NCBI RefSeq assembly: GCF_001866055.1
Contig: NZ_MLQS01000017.1
Coordinates: 187,500 to 251,499, forward strand
Reading direction: 5' to 3'
Source of the DNA: Anaerobacillus alkalidiazotrophicus
GTDB taxonomy: Bacteria > Bacillota > Bacilli > Bacillales_H > Anaerobacillaceae
DNA: 64,000 nucleotides
The position numbers were made by a program, and so were the translations under genes. The first letter of the stretch is position 1. Each line of letters opens with the position of its first letter. Below, piece by piece: positions 18,894-28,708 of the stretch. The notes beneath the pieces were generated by a model. The model made no database searches. It was not told the DNA's origin and was given only the letters and a program-made list of their open reading frames with translations.

Positions 18894-19130
18894 TATGATG
18901 TTAAATTAAATAACAAACCAGTGAAATACAATGATGAGGAGTAGTAGTGGAACCTCTTGTATTAGAGAATTGACGGTTGGTGCAAGTCAATCATAGAGAA
19001 CCATGAACTCGCCTATTAGTTGCAAGAGTGAACCTTAGTAGTTCTTGTCGTTAATCCGCGTTAAGGTGTAAAAGAAGTGAGTGTATCCAACACTAATTTG
19101 GGTGGTACCGCGGGAATAATTATGCTTATT
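18894..19130 (+). promoter_or_regulatory. Leucine T-box riboswitch
   Basis: The leader has the conserved T-box sequence AATTTGGGTGGTACCGCGGG (19095-19114) that pairs with the uncharged tRNA acceptor end. The Stem I specifier loop has CCATGAACTCGCC at 19001-19013; CTC at 19008-19010 is a leucine codon, which matches the leuS gene downstream. GGTTGGTGCAAGTC near 18975 fits the Stem I GA/AG-bulge region. Uncharged leucyl-tRNA should favour the antiterminator. Confidence 0.95.
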
Positions 19131-19176
19131 AACCTCTCGTCCCTAACGATTACGTTAGTGGTGGGAGGTTTTTTAA
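19131..19176 (+). terminator. T-box-controlled terminator upstream of leuS
   Basis: AACCTC...CCCTAAC pairs with GTTAG..GGGAGGTT followed by TTTT. It overlaps the region that pairs in the antiterminator. Confidence 0.9.
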
Positions 19177-19325
19177 TACTTTTAGGAAATTAAGAAGCAA
19201 GCTAATAATTGATATATAACCATTGGCTTAATGTTTATATTCTTTAATTTTAAGTTATCATTTTATTTACATAGTTAGAATTAAAATTTTTAACAAAAAT
19301 TCAGAAAAAATAAGGAGGTAGTATA

Positions 19326-21743
19326 ATGTCATTTTCACATCAAGAGATAGAAAAGAAGTGGCAAAATCTCTGGGAAGAAAACAAAACGTACAAAACAGAA
19401 GAAGATGAAACAAAAGAAAAATTTTATGCGCTAGATATGTTTCCATATCCATCAGGAGCAGGACTTCACGTAGGGCATCCTGAAGGGTATACAGCAACTG
19501 ATATCTTATCTAGAATGAAACGAATGCAAGGCTATAACGTTCTTCATCCAATGGGGTGGGATGCTTTCGGTTTACCAGCAGAGCAATTTGCATTAGATAC
19601 AGGGAAACACCCAAATGAGTTTACACAAACAAATATTGATAATTTCCGACGTCAAATTAAATCATTAGGCTTTTCTTATGATTGGGATCGTGAAGTGAAT
19701 ACAACTGACCCTAATTATTATAAATGGACGCAATGGATTTTTCTTCAGTTATTTAATAAAGGACTAGCTTATGTAGATGAAGTACCTGTAAACTGGTGCC
19801 CTGCATTAGGGACAGTTCTTGCAAACGAAGAAGTTATTGATGGAAAAAGTGAGCGTGGTGGGCATCCGGTTGAACGACGCCCAATGAAGCAGTGGATGTT
19901 AAAGATCACGGCATATGCGGATCGTTTGTTAGAAGATTTAGAGGAACTTGATTGGCCTGAAAGCATTAAAGATATGCAGCGCAATTGGATTGGTCGATCT
20001 GAAGGTGCGGAAATAAATTTTGCAATAGAGGATCACGATCAGGAATTTACCGTTTTTACAACGAGACCTGATACGTTGTTTGGAGCAACATATGCAGTTT
20101 TTGCGCCAGAACATAAATTAGTAGACAAAATAACAACTGCAGAACAAAAAGATGAAGTTGAAGCATATAAAAAGAAAGTTTCAACAAAAAGCGACTTAGA
20201 GCGAACTGAACTTTCAAAAGAAAAAACAGGTGTTTTTACAGGGGCATATGCGATTAATCCTGTAAATGGTGCTAAGTTACCGATATGGATTGCCGACTAC
20301 GTATTATCTACATATGGTTCAGGAGCGATCATGGCTGTTCCAGCACATGATGAGCGTGATTATGAATTTGCACGTACGTTTGAGTTACCAATTATCGAGG
20401 TTGTTTCTGGTGGAAATGTAGAAGAAGAAGCCTTTACAGGAGATGGAACTCTTGTAAATTCCGATTTCTTAAATGGATTAAATAAAAAACAAGCGATTGG
20501 AAAAATGATCGAATGGCTTGAAGCGGAAGGTAAAGGAACGAAGAAAGTAACGTATCGCTTGCGGGACTGGTTATTTAGCCGCCAACGTTATTGGGGTGAG
20601 CCTATTCCAGTTATTCATCTAGAAGATGGTACGATGAAGGCCGTTCCAGAAAGTGAACTTCCATTAGCCCTACCAGAAATGGATGAAATTAAACCATCAG
20701 GAACTGGAGAGTCTCCACTAGCAAATGCTAAAGAGTGGTTACATGTAATAGATCCAGAAACAGGGTTGAAAGGTCGTCGTGAAACGAATACAATGCCGCA
20801 ATGGGCAGGGAGCTGCTGGTATTATCTTCGTTTTATTGACCCACATAATACAGAAGCGCTTGCTGATCCAGAAAAATTAAAAAAATGGCTCCCAATCGAC
20901 ATTTATATTGGTGGCGCTGAGCATGCAGTTCTTCATCTTCTTTATGCACGTTTTTGGCACAAAGTTCTTTACGATATTGGGGTTGTCCCTACAAAAGAAC
21001 CATTCCAAAAGCTGTATAACCAAGGTATGATTTTAGGTGAAAATAATGAAAAAATGAGTAAGTCAAAAGGAAATGTTGTCAATCCAGATGATATTGTTTC
21101 AAGTCATGGTGCTGACACACTTCGTTTATATGAAATGTTCATGGGACCACTAGATGCTTCAATTGCTTGGAGTGAAAATGGCTTGGATGGTGCAAGGCGT
21201 TTCTTAGATAGAATTTGGCGCCTATTTATTACTGATGAAGGAAAATTGAACCCGGCAATTAGTGATGTCGAAGGATCTGAAAGTTTCCAACGTATGTATC
21301 ACCAAACTGTGAAAAAAGTTTCTGATGACTTTGCTGGTTTACGATTTAACGTAGGAATTTCACAACTTATGGTATTTATTAACGATGCATATAAGCAAAA
21401 GGAATTACCAAAAACGTTAATGGAAGGTTTTGTGAAGCTGCTTTCTCCAGTGGCGCCACATCTTGGTGAAGAACTATGGGAGAAATTGGGTTATACTTCC
21501 ACAATTAGTTATGAGTCTTGGCCAACATATGATGAGAATATGCTTGTAGAAGCGGAAATTGAAATTGTTGTTCAAGTAAATGGAAAATTAAAAGCCAAGA
21601 TCTCTATTCCAAAAGATGCTAGCCGAGAAGATATGGAGCAATTGGCTAAGAATGATGAAAAAATTCAAGAAGAACTTGAGGGAAAAACAATTCGTAAAGT
21701 CATTGCAGTACCTAATAAGCTTGTCAATTTTGTGGCTAACTAA
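19326..21743 (+). CDS. leuS: Leucyl-tRNA synthetase
   Basis: LeuS charges tRNA-Leu with leucine. The 805-residue protein shows the class I HIGH box as HVGHPEG (48-54) and KMSKS at 576-580. The CP1 editing domain lies between them ([38 protein letters not shown] with the editing aspartate). A W-x-C-type [11 protein letters not shown] segment precedes the catalytic core completion. AAGGAGG lies six bases before the ATG. Expression is controlled by the upstream leucine T-box. Length is normal for bacilli. Confidence 0.98.
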   Translation: MSFSHQEIEKKWQNLWEENKTYKTEEDETKEKFYALDMFPYPSGAGLHVGHPEGYTATDILSRMKRMQGYNVLHPMGWDAFGLPAEQFALDTGKHPNEFTQTNIDNFRRQIKSLGFSYDWDREVNTTDPNYYKWTQWIFLQLFNKGLAYVDEVPVNWCPALGTVLANEEVIDGKSERGGHPVERRPMKQWMLKITAYADRLLEDLEELDWPESIKDMQRNWIGRSEGAEINFAIEDHDQEFTVFTTRPDTLFGATYAVFAPEHKLVDKITTAEQKDEVEAYKKKVSTKSDLERTELSKEKTGVFTGAYAINPVNGAKLPIWIADYVLSTYGSGAIMAVPAHDERDYEFARTFELPIIEVVSGGNVEEEAFTGDGTLVNSDFLNGLNKKQAIGKMIEWLEAEGKGTKKVTYRLRDWLFSRQRYWGEPIPVIHLEDGTMKAVPESELPLALPEMDEIKPSGTGESPLANAKEWLHVIDPETGLKGRRETNTMPQWAGSCWYYLRFIDPHNTEALADPEKLKKWLPIDIYIGGAEHAVLHLLYARFWHKVLYDIGVVPTKEPFQKLYNQGMILGENNEKMSKSKGNVVNPDDIVSSHGADTLRLYEMFMGPLDASIAWSENGLDGARRFLDRIWRLFITDEGKLNPAISDVEGSESFQRMYHQTVKKVSDDFAGLRFNVGISQLMVFINDAYKQKELPKTLMEGFVKLLSPVAPHLGEELWEKLGYTSTISYESWPTYDENMLVEAEIEIVVQVNGKLKAKISIPKDASREDMEQLAKNDEKIQEELEGKTIRKVIAVPNKLVNFVAN

Positions 21744-21746
21744 TAG

Positions 21747-21778
21747 AAAACCGACTACCACTTTTGGTAGTCGGTTTT
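21747..21778. terminator. Bidirectional terminator between leuS and ytfP
   Basis: AAAACCGACTACCA and TGGTAGTCGGTTTT form a perfect 14-bp stem with a 4-nt loop and T-runs on both strands. Confidence 0.93.
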
Positions 21779-21815
21779 CATGTTTTTCAAGTATGTCAAT
21801 TTTCATTGTATATGC

Positions 21816-23078
21816 TTATTCTAAACTACTTTCCGCAGCTCCTTTGCCAGCTGTATAACCTGTGGAAAAGGCAACGGTTATATTATATCCACCAGTATAC
21901 CCGTGGATATCTAACACCTCTCCACAAAAAAATAGTCCATTCATAAGTTTTGATTCCATTGTTTTCGGATTTACTTCTTTAACTGAAACCCCCCCACCAG
22001 TTACAAAAGCTTTTTCTAATGGTAATGTTCCATTTACAGTAAAGGTGAAGCCTTTTATTAATTTGGACAATTGACGAAGCGCATCGTTCGAAACATTAGC
22101 AAATGTTGAGTTACCATCAATCCCAGTTTTTTCTAAGTAAAAGTGAAGTAAGCGTTCTGGAATATATCCTTTTAAACTGTTTTTAATCGATTTTTTTTCT
22201 GATTGTTTAGCAATTGCATTAATTTCTTGAAAGATATCTTCCGCTGATTTTTGAGGAAAAAGGTCAAGACTCATGTTAATGTAATCAGCAGAAAATTTCT
22301 TCAACGCTTTCACCACATATTGGCTACAGCGTAGTGAAATTGGTCCAGATATACCGAAGTGAGTAAAGATCATGTCACCGTCGTGATGGATGATTGTTTT
22401 GCCTTTAGGGTTAATCACAGACAAACGAACGTCACGTAAAGACAAACCTTGTAACAGTTTATTTTTAATAAAAATTTCGTTTGAAGTTATTGGAACTTCG
22501 GTGGGAAAGAGGTCCGTTATCGTGTGTCCGGCTTTCCGAGCCCACGGATAGCCGTCACCAGTGCTTCCTGTATGAGGTACACTTTTCCCACCAACGGCGA
22601 TAATTACAGACTTTGTTGAAAGTATCTTACCATTGTTCAACTTTATAGCATTCACTCTTCCATCTTCATAAAGAACATCTTTTACTGGTGTGTTTGTAAA
22701 TATTTGGACCTTTAAATTTCGTAATTTTTCTAATAAACTCTCCACCACCGTACTCGCTTTGTCACTTACTGGAAACATTCGACCTCGGTCTTCTTCTTTT
22801 AATTTAATCCCTAGTTTTTCGAAAAAATTTATAATATCTTCATTGTTAAAGACAGAAAAAGGACTATACATAAATCGTCCATTCCCTGGTATATGTGCTA
22901 TTAGTTCTTTTTCATCCATTCGATTCGTGACATTACAACGCCCCCCACCAGAAATAGCGAGCTTACGACCAAGTTTATCTCCTTTATCTATAAGGATTAC
23001 TTTTGCTCCGTGTTCACTAGCAGAAATTGCAGCCATAAGACCAGATGGTCCACCACCAATTACTACCACATCATACAT
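21816..23078 (-). CDS. ytfP: YtfP, HI0933-family FAD-dependent flavoprotein
   Basis: A 420-residue NAD(P)/FAD-dependent oxidoreductase-like protein of the HI0933/BaiN family. The N-terminus [24 protein letters not shown] has the Rossmann GxGxxG, followed by [19 protein letters not shown], the family hallmark. [26 protein letters not shown] and the C-terminal [14 protein letters not shown] and [19 protein letters not shown] complete the FAD fold. The substrate is unknown in bacilli. Convergent with leuS as in related genomes. The start at 23078 has AGGTG upstream. Confidence 0.9.
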   Translation of the reverse strand: MYDVVVIGGGPSGLMAAISASEHGAKVILIDKGDKLGRKLAISGGGRCNVTNRMDEKELIAHIPGNGRFMYSPFSVFNNEDIINFFEKLGIKLKEEDRGRMFPVSDKASTVVESLLEKLRNLKVQIFTNTPVKDVLYEDGRVNAIKLNNGKILSTKSVIIAVGGKSVPHTGSTGDGYPWARKAGHTITDLFPTEVPITSNEIFIKNKLLQGLSLRDVRLSVINPKGKTIIHHDGDMIFTHFGISGPISLRCSQYVVKALKKFSADYINMSLDLFPQKSAEDIFQEINAIAKQSEKKSIKNSLKGYIPERLLHFYLEKTGIDGNSTFANVSNDALRQLSKLIKGFTFTVNGTLPLEKAFVTGGGVSVKEVNPKTMESKLMNGLFFCGEVLDIHGYTGGYNITVAFSTGYTAGKGAAESSLE

Positions 23079-23178
23079 ACGTATACACCTACTTATTCAT
23101 TCAAATTAACTTACGTATTATAACATAGTATTGGCCATGTTATAGAAGTTCAAAAGTGAATTTTTCACAAATTGTTCA

Positions 23179-23208
23179 TTGACACCAATATTTACTATTT
23201 CATATAAT
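23179..23208 (+). promoter_or_regulatory. Sigma-A promoter of the nik-like operon
   Basis: TTGACA at 23179-23184 and TATAAT at 23203-23208 with an 18-nt spacer. Transcription would start near 23215, just before the Fur box. Confidence 0.8.
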
Positions 23209-23223
23209 CTCTTTAGACTTATA

Positions 23224-23238
23224 TGAAAATGATTATCA
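23224..23238. promoter_or_regulatory. Fur box at the start of the nik-like operon
   Basis: TGAAAATGATTATCA matches the Bacillus 7-1-7 Fur consensus TGATAAT-N-ATTATCA at 13 of 14 defined positions. It lies immediately downstream of the -10 box, where a bound repressor would block initiation. It predicts iron-controlled repression of the importer. Zur sites in Bacillus have a different core (TCGTAAT-N-ATTACGA). Confidence 0.8.
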
Positions 23239-23396
23239 TTATTGTTTACTAACGTAGGAATGGTGTTAACTACATATTTTTTGATCAAATAGCTTAATTA
23301 AACCTTAGTCTACCTTTTTTGGAAGTGTCATTTTCTTATTATTTCTATTAAATTTACGAAATATGAAAACTTAATTTAAGAGGGGAACTGAACAAT

Positions 23397-25028
23397 ATGA
23401 AAAAAAGATTATCGACCATTGTTATTTTATTAGCTTTATTATGTTTAAGTTTATTTGTTGTAGGATGCCAATCTTCTAGTAATGAAGCTAGTAAAGAGCA
23501 GGAAGAAAATAAAAATAATATTTCAACAGAAGAAGTAAAAAATGAGTTGATTTTTGCTAACTTTAGAGATATTCGTGATTTAAATCCGCATTTGTACGGT
23601 GGGGAGCTTTACGCGCAAAATATGCTGTATGAATCTTTAGTTAAAGTTACGGAAAATGGAATAGAACCATGGTTGGCTGAGCGTTGGAAAATTAGCGAAG
23701 ATGGTAAAGAGTATACGTTTTTTCTAAGAAAGGATGTAACGTTCCATGACGGAGAAAAATTCAATGCAGATGCTGCAAAAGCAAATATTGATGCGATATT
23801 AGATAACATCGAAAGACACGGTTGGTTAGAGTTAGTAAGGCTTATGGAAAAAGTAGAAATCGTTGATGAATATACATTACAAATTGTAATGAGTGAACCT
23901 TATTACCCTATGTTGACAGAGTTAGCGGTAACAAGACCTTTCAGATTTATTTCTCCAAATGCAATGATTGATGGAACGACAAAAGATGGTGTTAGTGAGT
24001 ATTTTGGTACAGGTCCATATGTTCTTACAGAAAATAAACAAGATGAATATGCTGTATTTTCTGTTAATGAAGATTATTGGGGAGAAAAACCTACTATTGA
24101 AAAGATTACTGTAAAAGTAATTCCTGATAATCAAACGAGGGTAATGGCATTGCAAAACGGTGAAATTGACATGATTTATGGAAAAAATATGATTGATGCA
24201 GAGTCATTTACGATGTTAGAAGGAAATTCAAATTTTGAAACGATTATGTCAGAACCGATTTCGTCCAGAATAATCCTACTTAACACAACAAATTCAATTT
24301 TAAATGATGTAAACGTTAGAAAGGCTTTACAACATGCAGTAAGTAAAGAAGCGATTTCTGAAGGAATATTCAACGGAAGTGAAGCACCTGCCGATACATT
24401 ACTTGCTAAAACCGTACCTTACGCAAATATTGATCTAAAGCCATATGCGTTCGATAAAGAGATAGCAGAGCAGTTATTAGAAGAAGCAGGTTGGGAAAAA
24501 GTAGAGGGGCAATCGTTGAGACAAAAAGATGGAGAAGTTTTACAACTTCAATTGCACTATAACAATGATGCAGTGGCTGAAAAATCGATTGGAGAATTTA
24601 TGCAAAGTGAATTAGCTTCTATCGGTATTGGGCTAGAGATAATTGGAGAAGAAGAACAATCTTATAGAGACAGACAAAAAGCAGGTAATTTTGATATTAT
24701 TTTTGATATTTCATGGGGCACACCTTATGATCCACAGTCCTTTTTAGCTGGTATGAAGCTTCCTGTATACGGAGATTATTATGCACAGCAAGGGCTTGAA
24801 CAAAAGCCACAAATTGATGAGAGTATAACGAATGCTCTAATAGCAACGGATGAAGAAGAAAGGCAGGAACTGTATACTTATATACTAACGACACTGCATG
24901 AAGAGGCTGTTTACATTCCGCTTACTTATGAAAGAAATAGAGCAGTTTTTAGGCAAGATTTAAAAAATGTAACATTCAATCCTTCTCAATTTGAAATCCC
25001 ATTTGAAAAAATGTATTTTGGGGAGTAG
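23397..25028 (+). CDS. nikA: NikA/CntA-like solute-binding lipoprotein (SBP_bac_5)
   Basis: A 543-residue extracytoplasmic binding protein. The signal peptide ends in the lipobox LFVVGC, with lipidation at C24. The body resembles E. coli NikA throughout: DLNPHLYGGELYAQNMLYE, TRPFRFISPNAM, GTGPYVLTE, YWGEKPTI and VPYANIDLKP. NikA and the staphylococcal CntA bind metal-chelate complexes rather than peptides. At the stretch that in E. coli NikA contains two histidines (FHRTWG.PYDPH), this protein reads FDISWGTPYDPQ, so bare NikA-style histidine ligation looks absent. That comparison is from memory. First gene of an operon with two permeases, two ATPases and a MATE exporter, behind a Fur box. A peptide binder is possible but less likely. 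Confidence 0.85.
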   Translation: MKKRLSTIVILLALLCLSLFVVGCQSSSNEASKEQEENKNNISTEEVKNELIFANFRDIRDLNPHLYGGELYAQNMLYESLVKVTENGIEPWLAERWKISEDGKEYTFFLRKDVTFHDGEKFNADAAKANIDAILDNIERHGWLELVRLMEKVEIVDEYTLQIVMSEPYYPMLTELAVTRPFRFISPNAMIDGTTKDGVSEYFGTGPYVLTENKQDEYAVFSVNEDYWGEKPTIEKITVKVIPDNQTRVMALQNGEIDMIYGKNMIDAESFTMLEGNSNFETIMSEPISSRIILLNTTNSILNDVNVRKALQHAVSKEAISEGIFNGSEAPADTLLAKTVPYANIDLKPYAFDKEIAEQLLEEAGWEKVEGQSLRQKDGEVLQLQLHYNNDAVAEKSIGEFMQSELASIGIGLEIIGEEEQSYRDRQKAGNFDIIFDISWGTPYDPQSFLAGMKLPVYGDYYAQQGLEQKPQIDESITNALIATDEEERQELYTYILTTLHEEAVYIPLTYERNRAVFRQDLKNVTFNPSQFEIPFEKMYFGE

Positions 25029-25170
25029 AACTCTTGGTGCATTTAATGTTTATTTCTGAATGTGAGTTATATAAAGATTATATCTAACATTCATGTAGAG
25101 TTATAAGGTTACCTAAATTTCGATTTCCATAATTTGAGTTGGAGTTAGGGTGAAATTAGAAAAAACACAA

Positions 25171-25205
25171 AAAGTCAAACTTTTGCTTTGCGAAAGTTTG
25201 ACTTT
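25171..25205 (+). other. Intercistronic hairpin between the binding protein and the permeases
   Basis: AAAGTCAAACTTT and AAAGTTTGACTTT form a perfect 13-bp stem with a 9-nt loop, but only a very short T-run follows. It can act as a partial terminator or 3' stabiliser, keeping the binding-protein message more abundant than the downstream genes, as in other ABC operons. Confidence 0.7.
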
Positions 25206-25254
25206 ACGTGTATTTAAAACACTCAGATAAAAAAGTAGGAGACAATATGAAAAA

Positions 25255-26196
25255 ATGAAAAACTATATAATTAAGAGAATAGTTTCGATCATCCCTATTA
25301 TTTTTGCTATAACTTTTTTAGCATTTATCTTAATAAACATCGTTCCCTCTGACCCTGCTGAAGTTGCGATAAGGGTAAATGATGCAGTCGCTACTCCAGA
25401 AGCTATTGAGATTACAAGGGCAGAGCTTGGACTTGATGATCCTTTTTTTGTAAGGTATTATAATTGGTTAAGAAAAAGCGTGCAACTTGATTTTGGGAAT
25501 TCTTATATTAGTAAGAAGCCTGTTTTAGATGAACTCCTTAGAGTCCTACCGGCAACAATACAGCTCGCACTTGCTTCTTTAGTAATTATTATCATTATCA
25601 GTATTCCAATAGGTGTTCTTAGCGCAGTTTATAAAGATAGTTTGTTTGACAAAGGTGTTAGAAGCATTGTTTTTATTGGGACGGCAATGCCTAATTATTG
25701 GATTGGTTTACTGTTAATTTGGTTATTTTCAGTAAAGTTAAATCTTCTACCGACAAGTGGTAAAGGAGATATTAAACATTTGATTCTTCCATCTATCACT
25801 TTGTCATTAACATATATTTCTATATATATTCGTTTGATTAGAAATAATATGCTTGAAAATATGAGGGAGAACTATGTATTATATGCAAATGTTCGCGGAT
25901 TAAGGCAGAGGAGTATTGTTTTAAAACATATCCTAAAAAATTCAATCCATTCCTGTATTACAGCATTTGGTATGAGTATTGCACAACTCATTGCTGGTAC
26001 GTTTGTTATCGAAAGTATTTTTGCGTGGCCTGGTATTGGTATGCTCTGTATTTCAGCAATTTTTAATAGGGATTATCCGGTCATTCAAGCCTATATACTT
26101 ATGATGGCTTTTATCTTTATTATCTGTAATCTCGTTGTGGATATTATTAATTATTATATTGATCCGAGAATGAGGAAAGGAATCGATGCAAAATGA
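25255..26196 (+). CDS. nikB: NikB/CntB-like ABC permease
   Basis: A 313-residue inner-membrane permease of the BPD_transp_1 type, with an N-terminal transmembrane helix (about 9-29), a large external loop (SDPAEVAIR...LGLDDPFFVRYYNW) and five further helices. The EAA-type cytoplasmic loop reads NYVLYANVRGLRQRSIVLKHILKNS. The ATG at 25255 is 13 bases from the AGTAGGAG site. A better-placed ATG at 25247 is out of frame and encodes only MKK before a TGA that overlaps this start (AATGA). The last four bases overlap nikC (ATGA). Confidence 0.9.
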   Translation: MKNYIIKRIVSIIPIIFAITFLAFILINIVPSDPAEVAIRVNDAVATPEAIEITRAELGLDDPFFVRYYNWLRKSVQLDFGNSYISKKPVLDELLRVLPATIQLALASLVIIIIISIPIGVLSAVYKDSLFDKGVRSIVFIGTAMPNYWIGLLLIWLFSVKLNLLPTSGKGDIKHLILPSITLSLTYISIYIRLIRNNMLENMRENYVLYANVRGLRQRSIVLKHILKNSIHSCITAFGMSIAQLIAGTFVIESIFAWPGIGMLCISAIFNRDYPVIQAYILMMAFIFIICNLVVDIINYYIDPRMRKGIDAK

Positions 26197-27020
26197 TTCA
26201 TCTTCTGAAAAAGCTAGTAAAAGATAAAATAGCTTTGATCTGTCTGACTTTATTGATCATCACCATATTTGTTGGTGTTTTTGCACCACTTATAGTCGTT
26301 AACGATCCAAATCTAGTAAATATAATTAATAAATTTGCAAAGCCGTCCTTAAACTATCCGTTAGGTACAGATCACTTAGGGAGATGTATTTTATCTAGAT
26401 TAATTTTTGGTGTAAGAACAACTATTTTCCTAGCATTACTAACCATGTTAGCAACTATTTTTATTGGTGTGGTTTTAGGTATTATTTCTGGTTACTTTAA
26501 AGGGAAAATTGATGAAATATTGATGCGGATTTGTGATGTGATGCTTTCGTTTCCTAGTCAAGTGATGATATTGGCGATTGTTGGTATGTTAGGACCTGGG
26601 ATTTTTAATGTTATAGTAGCTAATATTATCGTTAAATGGGCTTGGTATACGAGAATGATCCGTGGCATCGTTTTAAAAGCAAGTGAAAGTAATTATATCC
26701 TTTACTCAAAAGCAGTAGGAACGAGTACACCATTTATTCTTGCGAAACACATACTACCTAGTAGTCTTTCGCAAATTATCATACTTGCAACCTTGGATAC
26801 AGGTTGGGTAATTCTTAACATTTCTGCGCTCTCTTTTTTAGGTTTAGGAGTTCAACCACCTACAGCAGAATGGGGAAGTATGTTAAGTGAAGCTAGAAAT
26901 GTCTTAATGAGTCACCCCACGCAAATGTTAGCTCCTGGTATAGCGATTTTAGTAGTTGTTGCAGCATTTAATTATTTAGGTGATAGTTTAAGGGATGTGC
27001 TAGATCCAAAAGATGCGTAG
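26193..27020 (+). CDS. nikC: NikC/CntC-like ABC permease
   Basis: A 275-residue second permease subunit with an N-terminal helix (about 12-33), the DPNLVNIINKFAKPSLNYPLGTDHLGR segment typical of the OppC/NikC group, and the cytoplasmic EAA loop SNYILYSKAVGTSTPFILAKHILPSS. SALSFLGLGVQPPTAEWGSML near residue 215 is the conserved C-subunit signature. It overlaps nikB by four bases, so the two permeases are translationally coupled. It should form a heterodimeric channel with NikB. Confidence 0.92.
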   Translation: MIHLLKKLVKDKIALICLTLLIITIFVGVFAPLIVVNDPNLVNIINKFAKPSLNYPLGTDHLGRCILSRLIFGVRTTIFLALLTMLATIFIGVVLGIISGYFKGKIDEILMRICDVMLSFPSQVMILAIVGMLGPGIFNVIVANIIVKWAWYTRMIRGIVLKASESNYILYSKAVGTSTPFILAKHILPSSLSQIIILATLDTGWVILNISALSFLGLGVQPPTAEWGSMLSEARNVLMSHPTQMLAPGIAILVVVAAFNYLGDSLRDVLDPKDA

Positions 27021-27037
27021 GAAGGGGTTTCTTAATC

Positions 27038-27889
27038 ATGAATAATCTACTAAAGATTGAAAATTTAACCGTAGAATTAAAAAGAGATAAACAAATAAAT
27101 CGTATTATTAATAATATATCATTTGATTTAAAAGAAAACTCTTGCCTAGGGATTGTCGGAGAGAGTGGAAGTGGAAAAAGTATGACTTGTAAAGCAATTA
27201 TGGGGTTATTGGATCAGAGCTTTCATGTTCAAGGCGAAGCTCATTTTAATGGTCGTAGCTTGTTGAGTATGAATAAAGAAGATTTGAGACGTGTAAGGGG
27301 AAAGGAAATAGGTATGATACTACAAAATCCAATGACAGCATTTAATCCTTTATACACGATTGGAAATCAAATTATTGAAACATTAAGAGAACATGTTTCC
27401 ATCTCAAAAAAAGAAGCATTGACAATAGCTATTAATACATTAGAGAAAATGAAATTAAAAAACCCTCAAAACCTTTTAGAAAAATATCCACATCAATTAA
27501 GCGGTGGAATGTTACAAAGAGTGATGATCGGGATTGCAATTGCCTTGAAACCAAAGTTAATTATTGCAGATGAACCTACTACTGCATTAGACTCTATTAC
27601 ACAATTCGAGGTTATTAATGAACTTATAAATGTTCGAAAGCATTTTAATACTTCGATAATTATCATTTCTCATGATCTAGGAGTAATTTCAAAGTTAGCA
27701 GATCATGTACTTGTATTAAACGGTGGTCAGATGGTTGAATATGGAGAGTTAAAAAACATTTTTACAAACCCACAACATGAGCATACAAAATACTTAATTC
27801 ATACGAAAATAGCCATGATGAAAAGGTATCATCAAGTATTGAATAGAGGATATATAGAGGAGTCTAAAATTAATGCTACTGGAAGTTAA
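27038..27889 (+). CDS. nikD: NikD/CntD-like ABC ATPase
   Basis: A 283-residue ATPase with Walker A GESGSGKS (41-48), Q-loop MILQNPMTAFNPLYTIG, signature LSGGMLQRVMIGIAIALKPK, Walker B LIIADEPTTALD and switch HD in ISHDLGVIS. The NPMTAFNP Q-loop and the Opp/Dpp-type C-terminal segment fit nickel/peptide importers. RBS GGAAGGGG precedes ATG 27038, 17 bases after nikC. The 3' end overlaps nikE by 17 bases. Confidence 0.93.
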   Translation: MNNLLKIENLTVELKRDKQINRIINNISFDLKENSCLGIVGESGSGKSMTCKAIMGLLDQSFHVQGEAHFNGRSLLSMNKEDLRRVRGKEIGMILQNPMTAFNPLYTIGNQIIETLREHVSISKKEALTIAINTLEKMKLKNPQNLLEKYPHQLSGGMLQRVMIGIAIALKPKLIIADEPTTALDSITQFEVINELINVRKHFNTSIIIISHDLGVISKLADHVLVLNGGQMVEYGELKNIFTNPQHEHTKYLIHTKIAMMKRYHQVLNRGYIEESKINATGS

Positions 27890-28679
27890 AGATATTTATA
27901 AAAGCTATCCAAAAGAATCTAATATACTATTTAAAAAAACGAAAATTGACGTTTTATCAGAAGTTTCATTTGAATTAAATGAAGGTGAATGTTTGGGAAT
28001 TATTGGAGAGAGTGGTAGTGGGAAAAGTACACTTGGAAAAATCATCATCGGTCTTGAAAAGCCAAGTACCGGTAATGTCTATCTTGAAGGGAAAGATATA
28101 TTTAAGTTTAAATCATATAAAGAACAAGTGAAGATGAGAAGGGATCTAAGTGTTGTTTTTCAAGACTACACTTCTTCGGTAAATCCTAGATTTACAGTTT
28201 TTGATATAATTGCTGAACCATTATGTATCATCAGTAAGCCTGATAAGCAACAATTAATTAAAAAAATTACAACATTACTAGATAAAGTCGGGCTGAGTAT
28301 AACTTATTTACATAGGTATCCCCATGAGTTAAGTGGAGGTCAGCTACAACGCGTATGTATTGCTCGAGCGATAGCTACAAATCCAAAATTTATAGTATTG
28401 GATGAAGCGATAAGTTCTTTAGATGTTTCAATTCAGAAACAAATTCTAGATCTACTTATCGAATTAAAGCAAGAATATAAATTATCATATGTATTTATAA
28501 CGCATGATTTAACTGCCATTACTTATATATGTGATCGAGTGATGTTTTTGAAGGATGGAAGGGTTGTTGAACGAGTTGAAGAAATTCATGAATTATCTAA
28601 TATTAAACATGAATATTCAAAGAGATTGTTAAACGCTGTATTAGATATTGAATGTCATAATAAAGTGATTTCGATATAG
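27873..28679 (+). CDS. nikE: NikE/CntF-like ABC ATPase
   Basis: A 268-residue partner ATPase with Walker A GESGSGKST (45-53), Q-loop VVFQDYTSSVNPRFTV, signature LSGGQLQRVCIARAIA, Walker B FIVLDEAISSLD and ITHDLTAITYICD. EAISSLD instead of EPTSALD is typical of NikE-type proteins. Its start lies inside the end of nikD with GAGGAG upstream. It completes the five-gene importer and is followed 29 bases later by the MATE gene. Confidence 0.92.
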   Translation: MLLEVKDIYKSYPKESNILFKKTKIDVLSEVSFELNEGECLGIIGESGSGKSTLGKIIIGLEKPSTGNVYLEGKDIFKFKSYKEQVKMRRDLSVVFQDYTSSVNPRFTVFDIIAEPLCIISKPDKQQLIKKITTLLDKVGLSITYLHRYPHELSGGQLQRVCIARAIATNPKFIVLDEAISSLDVSIQKQILDLLIELKQEYKLSYVFITHDLTAITYICDRVMFLKDGRVVERVEEIHELSNIKHEYSKRLLNAVLDIECHNKVISI

Positions 28680-28708
28680 AATTTTAAAAAATAGTTAGGA
28701 GATATTTT

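Noticed and set aside
23224..23238. Zur or NikR operator instead of Fur
   Set aside because: The TGAAAAT-G-ATTATCA core fits Fur much better than the TCGTAAT-type Zur core; no NikR-like spaced half-sites were seen.
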